Below are positions 8,125 through 17,647 of a stretch of DNA of 64,000 nucleotides, piece after piece. A program made the position numbers and the translations under genes. Every line of letters begins with the position of its first letter. The stretch's first letter is position 1. This stretch comes from Sphingobacteriales bacterium (GTDB lineage: Bacteria > Bacteroidota > Bacteroidia > Chitinophagales > JADIYW01): assembly GCA_016721245.1 (NCBI GenBank), contig JADKIQ010000025.1, forward strand, positions 310,001-374,000, written 5' to 3'. The notes under the pieces were generated by a model. The model was not told the DNA's origin and made no database searches. It saw nothing but the letters and a program-made list of their open reading frames with translations.

Positions 8125-9321
8125 GTGAAAAAACGGGTAGTAGTCGGCATGTCCGGTGGTGTAGACTCCAGTGTGGCAGCATATTTAATGCAGCAGCAAG
8201 GATATGAGGTAATTGGTCTTTTTATGAAGAACTGGCACGATGGAAGTGTTACCATACAAGGCGATTGCCCCTGGATAGACGACAGCAACGACGCACTGAT
8301 GGTGGCTCAAAAACTGGGTATCCCCTTTCAGACATTAGACTTAAGCGACGAATACAAAACCCGGATCGTGGATTATATGTTTGCGGAATACGAGGCTGGC
8401 AGAACACCCAATCCGGATGTTTTATGCAACCGGGAGATAAAATTCGATATATTTTTGAAACATGCACTTGCCATTGGTGCAGATTATGTTGCCACAGGTC
8501 ACTATTGCAGACGAAGTGAAAGCGTAGATACTGACGGCAAGCAGATTTTTCATTTATTAGCCGGAAAAGACGGAAACAAAGACCAAAGCTATTTCCTGTG
8601 TCAGCTGAATCAGGAGCAACTTAGTAAAGCCATCTTCCCTATTGGTGAGTTAACGAAACCCGAAGTTCGAAAGATTGCCAAACAATTAGATTTGATTACG
8701 GCAGAAAAAAAAGACTCTCAGGGTTTGTGTTTTATCGGGAAAGTGCGTTTGCCGGAGTTTCTGCAGCAACAGCTCAAAACAAAGAAAGGAAATGTGGTGC
8801 TGATTCCGAATGAACATATTCCGGATAAACAGGCATATAATTTTGAACATTGTACAGATGCGGAACTTGCTGAATTAAGCCAACCAAATTCCTTCTCTAT
8901 GCAGGATGGAAAAATAATCGGTGAGCATAATGGCGCTCATTATTATACCATTGGGCAACGCAAAGGCCTGAAAATCGGCGGATTTAAAGAACCGCTCTTT
9001 GTTATTGAAACAAATACAAAAGAAAATATCATCTATCTGGGCGAAAGTGAAAGCCATAAGGGATTAAACCGGGCTGGATTGTTTGTAAAAAACGAAGATA
9101 TTCACTGGATACGCGAAGATTTAAGGTTGAAAACAGGCGAGCAACGCAGTTATAGCGCACGCATCCGTTACAGGCAACCTTTGGAAGACTGTTGTTTGTT
9201 TCAGAAAGAGGACGGATTGTATATTATTTTCAAAAATCTGCAAAAAGGCATTACACCCGGACAGTTTTGTGCGTGGTACGCTGATGATGAATTAATCGGA
9301 AGTGGTGTAATCGCTTACTAA
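8125..9321 (+). CDS. mnmA: tRNA-specific 2-thiouridylase MnmA
   Basis: Adenylates and thiolates U34 of Lys, Glu and Gln tRNAs to give s2U34. The 398-residue protein begins with the PP-loop VVVGMSGGVDSS. The two catalytic cysteines are in NPDVLCNREIKF and SQGLCFIG; GADYVATGHY and YTIGQRKGLKIGG are further family motifs. The start is GTG at 8125, placed just before KKRVVVGMSGG, which is the usual N-terminus; no ATG is available. It is a single gene between two terminators. Confidence 0.97.
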   Translation: MKKRVVVGMSGGVDSSVAAYLMQQQGYEVIGLFMKNWHDGSVTIQGDCPWIDDSNDALMVAQKLGIPFQTLDLSDEYKTRIVDYMFAEYEAGRTPNPDVLCNREIKFDIFLKHALAIGADYVATGHYCRRSESVDTDGKQIFHLLAGKDGNKDQSYFLCQLNQEQLSKAIFPIGELTKPEVRKIAKQLDLITAEKKDSQGLCFIGKVRLPEFLQQQLKTKKGNVVLIPNEHIPDKQAYNFEHCTDAELAELSQPNSFSMQDGKIIGEHNGAHYYTIGQRKGLKIGGFKEPLFVIETNTKENIIYLGESESHKGLNRAGLFVKNEDIHWIREDLRLKTGEQRSYSARIRYRQPLEDCCLFQKEDGLYIIFKNLQKGITPGQFCAWYADDELIGSGVIAY

Positions 9322-9328
9322 TAAAAAA

Positions 9329-9350
9329 CCCCGACTATTTCTAATCGAGG
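9329..9350 (-). terminator. Terminator of the small membrane protein gene
   Basis: Read on the minus strand, CCTCGA and TCGGGG pair over six bases (one G-U) around a ten-base loop, and a TTTTTTATT tract follows. It lies between two convergent genes, so it may also stop mnmA transcripts, but the T-tract is on the minus-strand side. Confidence 0.5.
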
Positions 9351-9385
9351 ACAAAACTTATAACCATGAAAACAAAACGATTATC

Positions 9386-9619
9386 TTAATGATGATCGTT
9401 ATCAATAATTTTATCTTTTGCCAGTATAATTCCAAATCCTAAGATAAGAATTGAAACTATAAAGAAATAAGGCATACCAGATTGAATAAATGACATTTGT
9501 TTTCCGGAATTGTAATCTAGATGTGCGGATGTATTAAGATATAAGAAAGTGGATACAATTAAATAGATAGTACCTAAAACACAGAAAATTGCGCCGAATA
9601 CTTTAGTCATTTTTGCCAT
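9386..9619 (-). CDS. Small two-helix membrane protein of unknown function
   Basis: A 77-residue protein with two hydrophobic segments (about residues 7-29 and 49-66) joined by a polar loop; the C-terminus is charged (KDKIIDNDHH). It is probably an inner membrane protein. ATG codons at 9619 and 9610 are both possible. I recognise no family. It stands alone, convergent with mnmA, and has its own terminator, which supports a real gene. Confidence 0.65.
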   Translation of the reverse strand: MAKMTKVFGAIFCVLGTIYLIVSTFLYLNTSAHLDYNSGKQMSFIQSGMPYFFIVSILILGFGIILAKDKIIDNDHH

Positions 9620-9702
9620 AAAACTCTTTATTTTTCACAAATTTAATCATTCTTAAGAAATTCTGTATTAATTCTATCAACATAAAATTTAATTAACATA
9701 GC

Positions 9703-10944
9703 TTATTCTGTGCTTACAATTCTGATACGGGATGCAATAAAAACACACATAAGCCCGACCACAACTGAAATATACCCGACATAGTTGAAATGATGAACCA
9801 TTCCGTCTTTTCCAATTTTTACCACAAATCCGCTTACAATGGATGCCAGTGCCGTTCCGATTTCCATGCAGGCAGAGCGCATACTCATAAAACCTCCACG
9901 TTTATCCGGAGTGGTGGCGCCGCTCATAATGGTATATGCAGGAATCATACGGCCTGCAGCCAGAATAAAGAAGGTAACACAAATAAATAAGGCCAGTGGC
10001 ATACTTACCACATTAATATGTGTACTGAGAATGATCGGAATAAATGAAAGCATCATTAATACCGTAAAAGATGGCATATTTCCTCTTCTGTCGCATATTT
10101 TACCAATAAATGGCGTAGTGGCAATGGCACAAACCCCTCCTATGAAATACATAACGGGTACCAGTTTACTGCTGAAGCCAACGTTATTTTCCATGTACGG
10201 TACAATAAACTGTAACACTACAAAATGACTGAAAACGATTAAGATAGCTAAGAGCAAAGCCCATACCTGATTCAAATCTTTGGCAGCTTCTTGTATGGTT
10301 TTGAATGGATTCTTATGCTCTTTTTTTTCTTTTAAATGCTTATCAATTTTGGGCAGCCAGGCTAAAATGGGTATTAAAGTCAAGAATGAAACAACCGCTA
10401 AAATCCGGAATGGCATCATTAAATCATACTCGGTAGCAAAGTGTATACCTATAGGCACACCGATAATAGCAGAAACCGCAAAGGATAATGATACGATACT
10501 CATGGCGGTTGCCCTTCTTTTGTAAGGTATTAAATCACTGACGATGGCAACGCCCACGCCGCCAACGATACCGCCAAATACGCCGGTAATCCCACGATAC
10601 AAAACAAAGAGACCAAAATTATTGGCAAAACCGCATAACAAGGTTCCAAGAGCAAAACCGATAAAAGTTCCGATAAGAAGGCGTTTTCTGTCAAACCGGT
10701 CCATAATGGAGGCCGATAAAAACCCGGAAATACCGGCAAATATGGAATAGGTGGAAATTACCCAGGTGGATACCTGTGCGGAAACATCATACTTCTTCAT
10801 AATAATATTGCTCAAGGGCATCAGCAACATGGAATCCGTCGAAGCCAAAAATCCAATAAACGCTACTAAAAATACAATCTGGTATTCATTCCGTTTTTCT
10901 TCGGGGTTCTTGTTTTCCAGTATTAAACTATCTACGTTATCCAT
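9703..10944 (-). CDS. MFS transporter
   Basis: A 413-residue major facilitator protein with about 12 hydrophobic segments in two halves. The conserved loop between helices 2 and 3 reads DRFDRKR, and the matching loop of the second half reads GKICDRRGN; a long cytoplasmic loop (about residues 200-220, rich in Lys and Glu) separates the halves. It is the last gene of a minus-strand set after the nucleotidyltransferase and galK, so it may carry a galactose-type sugar. By sequence it looks like the drug/sugar efflux-type (DHA1-like) branch, so substrate and direction are uncertain. Confidence 0.85.
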   Translation of the reverse strand: MDNVDSLILENKNPEEKRNEYQIVFLVAFIGFLASTDSMLLMPLSNIIMKKYDVSAQVSTWVISTYSIFAGISGFLSASIMDRFDRKRLLIGTFIGFALGTLLCGFANNFGLFVLYRGITGVFGGIVGGVGVAIVSDLIPYKRRATAMSIVSLSFAVSAIIGVPIGIHFATEYDLMMPFRILAVVSFLTLIPILAWLPKIDKHLKEKKEHKNPFKTIQEAAKDLNQVWALLLAILIVFSHFVVLQFIVPYMENNVGFSSKLVPVMYFIGGVCAIATTPFIGKICDRRGNMPSFTVLMMLSFIPIILSTHINVVSMPLALFICVTFFILAAGRMIPAYTIMSGATTPDKRGGFMSMRSACMEIGTALASIVSGFVVKIGKDGMVHHFNYVGYISVVVGLMCVFIASRIRIVSTE

Positions 10945-10996
10945 TTTTTAAAATTATTGAATCAGAAAATTGTAGAATTATTGAATAAATATCATT

Positions 10997-12148
10997 CTAT
11001 AACTTTCTAACTCCGTCTGCAATTTCCGCGACATAAAAATCCGCTTTCAGGCTGGTCTTTTCGCTATATTTTTTGCTAACATACGTTATAAAACGTTCTG
11101 TTTTATCTTTTTCAACCAATGCAATACAACATCCGCCAAATCCGGCACCCGTCATACGCGCACCTATACAACCCTCAAAATGCGTGCTGTAATGTACAAT
11201 CATATTTAATTCATGTCCGCTTACTTCATAATCCGTGTCTAATGAAATATGAGATTCAGTCAATAACTGCCCGAATGCTTCGATACTTCCGTTTTTCAAG
11301 GCTTCAACAGCATAAATCACCCGTTTGTTTTCCAAAATAGAATGTTTTGCACGCTGATACAAAGTATCGTCTTCTAAATACCCTAAGGAAATCTCATGTA
11401 CATGACACAAATCTTCCGCAATATCAAATTTTGAGAGAATTTCAAAAGCCGCATCACATTCGCTTCTGCGTTCATTGTATTTTGATTCCGCCAAAGAACG
11501 GGATTTATTGGAATTGATGATAAGCAACTGGTAATCTTTAAAATCAGCAGGAATGTATTCGTATTCCAGTGTGGCACAATTGAGTAAAATTGCCTGGTCT
11601 TTTTTTCCGTTAGCTATGGCAAACTGATCCATGATGCCGCAATTGACGCCAACATACTTTCGTTCGGCTTGTTGTGCATCCAACGCCAGTTGTGTTCTGT
11701 TTACCGCATAAAATTCTTCTTTGAAAATATAAGCGATTAAACATTCCAGTGCTGCAGAAGACGATAAGCCTGAACCCAAAGGCAAATCACTGCCAATCAA
11801 GATATCTGCGCCCTGTAGCTGCACACCATTATCTTTTAAGACTTTTACCGTTGCTTTTACATAAGCAGACCAATGTGTTTTTTCATTTTGCTGAAATGAA
11901 AAAGTATCATTTACGGAAAAAGAAATTTCTTCCTGAAAATCTTTTGCATATATACGAACGATGCCGTCTTCTCTCCTTTTAACAACAGCAGAAATACCTA
12001 AAGAAATGGCAGCCGGTAGTACGAAACCACCGTTGTAATCGATGTGTTCACCGATTAAATTGACCCGTCCGGGAGAGAAATACGCCTCCACCCCCAACTC
12101 ACCATAACGATGAATAAATTCTTCTTTGAGTTGTTGTGAGTTGAGCAT
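10997..12148 (-). CDS. galK: Galactokinase
   Basis: GHMP kinase that phosphorylates galactose at C1. The 383-residue protein shows the galactokinase signature GRVNLIGEHIDYNGG near residue 27, the ATP loop PLGSGLSSSAALE, and the C-terminal GHMP motif RMTGAGFGGCCIAL. It starts with ATG directly after the TAA of the nucleotidyltransferase gene with no spacer, so translation is coupled. No galT, galE or galM is seen in the window. Confidence 0.95.
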   Translation of the reverse strand: MLNSQQLKEEFIHRYGELGVEAYFSPGRVNLIGEHIDYNGGFVLPAAISLGISAVVKRREDGIVRIYAKDFQEEISFSVNDTFSFQQNEKTHWSAYVKATVKVLKDNGVQLQGADILIGSDLPLGSGLSSSAALECLIAYIFKEEFYAVNRTQLALDAQQAERKYVGVNCGIMDQFAIANGKKDQAILLNCATLEYEYIPADFKDYQLLIINSNKSRSLAESKYNERRSECDAAFEILSKFDIAEDLCHVHEISLGYLEDDTLYQRAKHSILENKRVIYAVEALKNGSIEAFGQLLTESHISLDTDYEVSGHELNMIVHYSTHFEGCIGARMTGAGFGGCCIALVEKDKTERFITYVSKKYSEKTSLKADFYVAEIADGVRKL

Positions 12149-13042
12149 TTACTTCGATAAATCATCCGGATAAACTCCATCTGCAATTTTGCTTCTTAAA
12201 GCTGCAATCACCAAATCCTTTTCTTCTGAATAGGTAACTCCGCACCAGTCTTTACCATCCGGCAACAACTGTACTTTTACTTTGCCTTGTTTCATCATAG
12301 TAGAAACCACCGTCGGTATTAAAAACTCGGCTTTGGGTTCATCGCAGTACTTATCATAAAAAATCTCCCACTGGTTTTGCAATTCCCCATACAGGAAACA
12401 GGTAAAACCCCAGAAATTCATAGAAGCATAGCTGTTTGCAGGAATATCCGTAAAGGTGCCGTCTGCATTTTCGTTTTGCAGTTTTCCGGCGCGCAAATCT
12501 ATCTGCGTCATTTCCGTAATAGAAACCAGTTCGTTGTTTTCATTCAGGGTACACACCCCACGCGAAACGGAACCGATATCCGATAAGGTATTTTCCAGCG
12601 GGTAGCCCACTAAAGAGAAGCTTGGCTCGTTGCTTTCACAGTTAGATAGAAAATGATGCATGGAAACATAAGCTTCTCTGCCATAAAAGTCATCTGCATT
12701 AATTACCACAAACGGATTTTTTACCAATTCTTTCGTTGCCAGTATAGCCTGACCAGTTCCCCAGGGCTTGGTGCGTTCAGGGTTGGCATCTGCCGGTGGC
12801 TGCTGTAAGGCAAAACGAATCGGCAGTTTATCTCCCCAAATCTTATCCATATGCTCCTGCATATCATTCAACAAATCCTTTCTGGTTATTATAACAACAT
12901 CATTAAAACCAGCTTGTTGTGCATCATAAATTGCATAATCCATCAGCCACTCGCCGCTCGGACCAAAACTGGCAGCCTGTTTCACGCCACCGTATCTGCT
13001 GCCCATCCCTGCAGCCATAATTACTAAAGTTGTATTACTCAT
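12149..13042 (-). CDS. Sugar-phosphate nucleotidyltransferase
   Basis: A 297-residue GT-A-fold NTP transferase. The N-terminal nucleotide loop is VIMAAGMGSRYGGVKQ, and the metal-binding region NADDFYG is near residue 120. A substrate-loop PWGTGQAILAT precedes it. The gene heads the galK-MFS operon, so it may supply the uridylyl- or other nucleotidyl-transfer step for galactose-1-phosphate, replacing GalT (inference from neighbourhood only). The ATG at 13042 lies four bases after a TATCTTTG promoter box, so the transcript may be leaderless. Confidence 0.85.
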   Translation of the reverse strand: MSNTTLVIMAAGMGSRYGGVKQAASFGPSGEWLMDYAIYDAQQAGFNDVVIITRKDLLNDMQEHMDKIWGDKLPIRFALQQPPADANPERTKPWGTGQAILATKELVKNPFVVINADDFYGREAYVSMHHFLSNCESNEPSFSLVGYPLENTLSDIGSVSRGVCTLNENNELVSITEMTQIDLRAGKLQNENADGTFTDIPANSYASMNFWGFTCFLYGELQNQWEIFYDKYCDEPKAEFLIPTVVSTMMKQGKVKVQLLPDGKDWCGVTYSEEKDLVIAALRSKIADGVYPDDLSK

Positions 13043-13046
13043 GCTG

Positions 13047-13077
13047 CAAAGATAAGGAAAGCCTTTTTATGGCAAAA
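13047..13077 (-). promoter_or_regulatory. Promoter of the nucleotidyltransferase-galK-MFS operon
   Basis: Minus strand TTTTG (13077-13073), 18 nt, then TATCTTTG (13054-13047), matching the Bacteroidota consensus. The start codon follows after four bases, implying a very short or absent leader. Confidence 0.6.
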
Positions 13078-13152
13078 TGCAATTAATGAACATCTGTAAA
13101 TTAACTATTTCCATGGAACTAAAAATAATTAATCTATTGTTATCCATAGCGC

Positions 13153-13184
13153 TTTGTTAGGTTCATGCTATTTTCCTACCTTTG
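13153..13184 (+). promoter_or_regulatory. Promoter of yidC
   Basis: TTTG (13153-13156), 20 nt, then TACCTTTG (13177-13184), an excellent Bacteroidota -33/-7 match. The ATG of yidC follows after 24 nt. Confidence 0.7.
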
Positions 13185-13208
13185 CGCTTCAATTTAATAA
13201 ACGAAAGA

Positions 13209-15086
13209 ATGAATTTTGACAAAAACACCGTTATCGGTATTGCACTGATAATATTGATATTCCTTGGTTTCTCTATATATACCTCTCAACAGGAAGCAAA
13301 ATATTTAAAAGAACATCCTAAGAAAGCCGAACAGGTTTCCAAATATCCGGGTGCTGACAGCAACAAAACTATCGTTTCAAACGATTCTGCAAAAAATACT
13401 GCTGCAGTAAAACCTGTTGCTGACTCTGCATCTACGGCAAGTTTCGGAAGTTTTGCTGCTTTTACCAACGGAACTGAACAATTAACCACTATTGAAAACG
13501 AAGATTGTATCTATACTTTCTCCAACAAAGGTGGTGTCATCAAGAAAGTGGAACTGAAAGAATATAAAACCTTCACCAAAAAACCACTTATTTTATTTGA
13601 AGACCACGGCAATGATTTCAATTTTTCATTTATTGCCAACGACAGTAAAACTCCTATCCAAACGGAAAACTTATATTTTGCATCTGCAAGCGCTTCTAAA
13701 AAGATTTCAGGTACTGAGAAATTAGATGTTGTATACAAAATTGATTTAGGTAATGGTAAAAGCTATGAACACAAATATACACTGAACGGAAAGGGCTATG
13801 TAGCCGATTTTGTGATTAATGCTGTAAATTTTGCGGGTGTAATTCCTGCAAATCAGGCCATTACTTTAAACTGGAAACAGGAATTACCTTCACAGGAAGG
13901 CGGTATTGATGATGAACGATTTAACACCTCTTTGCACTACTATAACAATGCAAAAGAAGCAGATGACTTATCAAGTGACAAGGAAAAAACCATAGAAGCA
14001 CCATTACAATGGGTTTCTTACAAACAGAAATTTTTCAACACGTCCTTAATTGCAGCCAAAGAAAATTTTAAATCCAATGCAAAAATCAGTGTGGTAACAC
14101 CAAAAGAGAGCAAAGACACCGTAAAAACATTCACTGCTCAGTTACAGATTCCATTTAATAATTCCAACGCATTCAGTTTTCCTATGCGTTTGTACATGGG
14201 ACCTAACAAATACGATGAGTTGAAAAAAATGGATGTAAACTTAACGGAGATCGTTCCTTTAGGCTGGAGTATATTAAGTTTGATTAATAAATTTTTTATT
14301 ATTCCGATTTTCCATTTCTTAAGCAAGTTTATTTCCAACTATGGTATTATCATTTTGGTACTAGCTGTTGTGATTAAATTAGTGACGTTTCCGTTTACGT
14401 TCAAATCCACCATGTCTATGGTGAAAATGCGTGTACTGAAACCTGAAATCGATGAGTTGAAAAAGAAATATCCAAGTCAGGCTGAATTTGGCCAGAAACA
14501 AATGGAATTATACAGCCAAACCGGCGTGAGTCCTTTCGGCGGCTGCTTACCGATGCTCCTGCAGATGCCGATTTTGATTGCGATGTACCGCTTCTTCCCG
14601 GCCTCTATTGAATTAAGGCAGCAACCGTTTTTATGGGCAACCGACTTATCCAGTTTCGATTCTATCATCAGTTGGACACAGAATATTCCGGTAATCGGCT
14701 ACCTGTTTGGAAACCACATCAGTTTATTTACCATCTTAATGGCAGTTTCTTCCATTGCAGTTACCAAAATGACAACACAATCACAACCAAGTTCCGGCAG
14801 TGATGACATGATGGCACAGCAAATGAAAATCATGCAGTATGTAATGCCGGTGATGCTGATGTTTATGTTCAACAAACAACCAGCCGCATTGAGCTATTAT
14901 TATTTCTTATTCAACGTATTAACGATTGGTCAAAACTGGATTATACAAAAATTCTTTGTAGACGAAGCTCAGATTCATTTGCAAATTCAGGAGAACAAAA
15001 AGAAACCAAAGAAACAAAATACGTTTCAGGCTAAAATGCAGGAAATGATGAAACAGCAGGAAGAGTTGAAGAAGAAAAAGAAATAA
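13209..15086 (+). CDS. yidC: Membrane protein insertase YidC
   Basis: Inserts and folds inner membrane proteins, alone or with Sec. The 625-residue protein has the layout of Gram-negative YidC: a first transmembrane helix (TVIGIALIILIFLGFSIY), a large periplasmic beta domain (about 75-340), then the conserved insertase core beginning with YGIIILVLAVVIKLVTFPF and its positively charged loop (MSMVKMRVLKPE). SPFGGCLPMLLQMPI is another core motif, and the tail is Lys-rich. ATG at 13209 is preferred to the TTG at 13182, which falls inside the promoter's -7 box. It ends in a strong terminator and appears monocistronic. Confidence 0.97.
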   Translation: MNFDKNTVIGIALIILIFLGFSIYTSQQEAKYLKEHPKKAEQVSKYPGADSNKTIVSNDSAKNTAAVKPVADSASTASFGSFAAFTNGTEQLTTIENEDCIYTFSNKGGVIKKVELKEYKTFTKKPLILFEDHGNDFNFSFIANDSKTPIQTENLYFASASASKKISGTEKLDVVYKIDLGNGKSYEHKYTLNGKGYVADFVINAVNFAGVIPANQAITLNWKQELPSQEGGIDDERFNTSLHYYNNAKEADDLSSDKEKTIEAPLQWVSYKQKFFNTSLIAAKENFKSNAKISVVTPKESKDTVKTFTAQLQIPFNNSNAFSFPMRLYMGPNKYDELKKMDVNLTEIVPLGWSILSLINKFFIIPIFHFLSKFISNYGIIILVLAVVIKLVTFPFTFKSTMSMVKMRVLKPEIDELKKKYPSQAEFGQKQMELYSQTGVSPFGGCLPMLLQMPILIAMYRFFPASIELRQQPFLWATDLSSFDSIISWTQNIPVIGYLFGNHISLFTILMAVSSIAVTKMTTQSQPSSGSDDMMAQQMKIMQYVMPVMLMFMFNKQPAALSYYYFLFNVLTIGQNWIIQKFFVDEAQIHLQIQENKKKPKKQNTFQAKMQEMMKQQEELKKKKK

Positions 15087-15104
15087 ATCTACTATAAAAA
15101 TGTT

Positions 15105-15136
15105 AGCCGTAAGTCACAGATTTACGGCTTTTTTAT
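15105..15136 (+). terminator. Rho-independent terminator after yidC
   Basis: AGCCGTAA (15105-15112) pairs with TTACGGCT (15122-15129) and is followed by a run of T residues. Confidence 0.85.
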
Positions 15137-15170
15137 TTTTACTTTACAAAATACATTTTTATATTAGTGA

Positions 15171-17258
15171 ATGCAATATAAGTTATCGCATCTGCCATTA
15201 TTAAAAATTATTCTGCCGCTCATAGCCGGAATAGGTTGTTTCAATTTTCTGAATATTCCGCTCTCCTATCTGCTGGTATTGACATTTACACTGCTGTTCG
15301 CTGTCATCCTCAGCCATTTAAACATCCGTAATCCCTATTCAAAAAAAGGGAATGCAATCCTTGTGTATGTCTTTCTATTTTTTGTTGGAGGATTAATGAT
15401 TAGCAATAAAAAAATCAATAACCAGGCTACTCATTTCAGCAATTTCAAAGGGCAATTTGCAAAAGGAATTATCTCCAAACCAATAGAAGAAAAAGATAAA
15501 ACCTATAAAACGGTGATTGCCGTAAAGCAAATTTTTGACAGCCTGAATAAAATGACACCTGTCAGCGGCAACTTATTAGTCTATATGCAGAAAGACAGTA
15601 CACTCGCTGATTTAAGTATCGGCGATGAAGTCTTGTTTCAGCTGAAATCCAAAGAAGTGGACGAACCTAAAAATCCCGGACAGTTTGATTACAAAAATTA
15701 CCTGCAGCACAAATCCATCTATCAGCAGCAATATCTTACGAAAGCGGAAATTACGTTGTTACAGAAACACAAAAGCCTTTGGTTTAAACGTATCAGCCAT
15801 TCAATCGGAATGTACGTCCAGTCCATTCTCCAAAAATATATTCCGAAACAGGAAAATTTTGCGCTGGCGGATGGCATTTTACTGGGACACCGGGCTGATA
15901 TCGACGTGGAGTTATACAATGCATTTGCCTATACCGGCATTCTGCATATCCTGTCGGTGTCCGGTTTGCACGTTGGCATCATTTACGGCATGCTGGTTTT
16001 TCTGCTGAGTTTCATAAAAGACAAGAACAAAAAGATAAAGATTGCCAAATTCGTATTCATCGTTGGCTTCATCTGGATATTTACTTTTGTTACGGGATTT
16101 TCGGCTGCCTGTGTACGTGCCGCCATTTTATTTTCGCTGATGAATTTCGGCAAACTCAACAAGGAGCACGTCACCAATCTGAATCTACTGGCTGGTGCTG
16201 CTTTGCTGCAGCTGCTTATAGATCCGAACAATCTGTTTGATATCGGTTTTCAGCTTTCCTATCTGGCGATGCTGGGCTTGTTTATTTTTACCAAACCGAT
16301 TTATGCCTTGTATTACTCCAAAAATAAACTCATTGACTCCATTTGGCAGTTGTGGTCGGCGAGCATTGCCGCGCAATTATTTACCGTGCCGCTGAGTATT
16401 TACTATTTCGGGAATTTCCCGACTTACTTTCTGCTGGCGAATATTTTCGCCATTCCGCTATCTGCGGTGATATTGTGGCTGAGTGTTGGTTTAGGGATGT
16501 TTAGTTTTATTCCATATATAGCCAATATTACCGGCTGGCTCGATTCATTGGTGATTTCGATTTTCATTCAACTCACCTATTTCTTTTCCAGTTTGCCGCT
16601 CGGAAAACTATATAATCTGTACATCTCCAAAGTGCAATTAGTAATTTTATTGATAGCCATCCTGCTGCTGGCGTTTTTTGTCATTCAACGAAAAGCGAAA
16701 TTCGTAATCGCCTGCCTGAGTTTGTTTTTGGTTTCGATTTTCATTTCCTCTGCCTATAACATCCGGCAAGTCAGCAAACAGGAGTTGATACTTTATTCCG
16801 TACCGAAGCATTTTGTACTGGCGCTGAACAAGAACGGACAGCAGTTTATTTATTCCAAAGACACCTTGCCGCAAAAAGCGATCGATTATTCCATTAAAAA
16901 CTCCCATCGTATCTACAGAATCAGCGATTACCAGACGATTCTGCTGAAAGACAGTCTGAATACAAAGGAAGTGGTGGCGGATAAAGATGTACTGATGGTG
17001 CAGAACAGGAGTTTTTATTTCCTGAAAAAAGACAATACACGTAAGGTTTTTCCATCGCCGCTGAAAGTAGATTATCTGGTGCTAAGTGAAAATTGCTTTT
17101 TGAATATTGAAAGCGTAAAGGCAAATTACGAGTATAAACAACTGCTGATTTCAAGCGATAACGACAATTACCATGTTCGCATTTACCGCAAATTATTGGA
17201 TGAAAACGGCATGAAGTATGTAGATTTGAGTGAAAAGAGTATGGTGGTGGAGTTGTGA
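15171..17258 (+). CDS. comEC: ComEC/Rec2 family DNA uptake channel protein
   Basis: A 695-residue polytopic membrane protein of the ComEC/Rec2 family, the inner-membrane channel for transforming DNA. It has N-terminal hydrophobic helices, an OB-like periplasmic part (about 95-190, DUF4131 type), then the competence domain with ILSVSGLHVGIIYGM near residue 261 and FSAACVRAAILFSL. The last roughly 160 residues are soluble but show no metallo-beta-lactamase HxHxDH motif, which many ComEC proteins carry, so the C-terminal domain is degenerate or different here. It is a lone gene with ATG start. Confidence 0.92.
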   Translation: MQYKLSHLPLLKIILPLIAGIGCFNFLNIPLSYLLVLTFTLLFAVILSHLNIRNPYSKKGNAILVYVFLFFVGGLMISNKKINNQATHFSNFKGQFAKGIISKPIEEKDKTYKTVIAVKQIFDSLNKMTPVSGNLLVYMQKDSTLADLSIGDEVLFQLKSKEVDEPKNPGQFDYKNYLQHKSIYQQQYLTKAEITLLQKHKSLWFKRISHSIGMYVQSILQKYIPKQENFALADGILLGHRADIDVELYNAFAYTGILHILSVSGLHVGIIYGMLVFLLSFIKDKNKKIKIAKFVFIVGFIWIFTFVTGFSAACVRAAILFSLMNFGKLNKEHVTNLNLLAGAALLQLLIDPNNLFDIGFQLSYLAMLGLFIFTKPIYALYYSKNKLIDSIWQLWSASIAAQLFTVPLSIYYFGNFPTYFLLANIFAIPLSAVILWLSVGLGMFSFIPYIANITGWLDSLVISIFIQLTYFFSSLPLGKLYNLYISKVQLVILLIAILLLAFFVIQRKAKFVIACLSLFLVSIFISSAYNIRQVSKQELILYSVPKHFVLALNKNGQQFIYSKDTLPQKAIDYSIKNSHRIYRISDYQTILLKDSLNTKEVVADKDVLMVQNRSFYFLKKDNTRKVFPSPLKVDYLVLSENCFLNIESVKANYEYKQLLISSDNDNYHVRIYRKLLDENGMKYVDLSEKSMVVEL

Positions 17259-17647
17259 GTTTTATTTATCTAAAACTCTGAAAATGTTAAGTTGAAAAAA
17301 TCTGGTATTAATATCTTTGGCTTTATCACACTAATACAAACTCCTCAATCTAATTACTTTCCTAGTTGGAAATTTATTCTATCTAAAAAGCAAAGTGTAT
17401 CCTAGTGGACTGTATCAGCTTTCAATGTTTATGTAATTATCCTTATTAGCTGATAATGCTATTCTCCTTTTTACACCTAATTTCAATCATTATATTCTTC
17501 GCGAACTCCTCATAACTTGCTTTTAAGAATGCTCCTTGTTTTGTTATCTAAACTGGTGTTATTTCAATTTATAATTGAAACTGCGAATCCTTTATTTTTG
17601 CCCATTTATATGTAGACGATTCATTTATCATAAACATTGTTTAAATA
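17259..17647. other. Intergenic region, no gene seen
   Basis: This 389-nt AT-rich stretch between the convergent comEC and bioA genes shows no convincing ORF, RNA gene or terminator hairpin on either strand. Confidence 0.5.

Noticed and set aside
8249..8519. Small ORFs on both strands inside mnmA
   Set aside because: They are shadows of the conserved mnmA frame.
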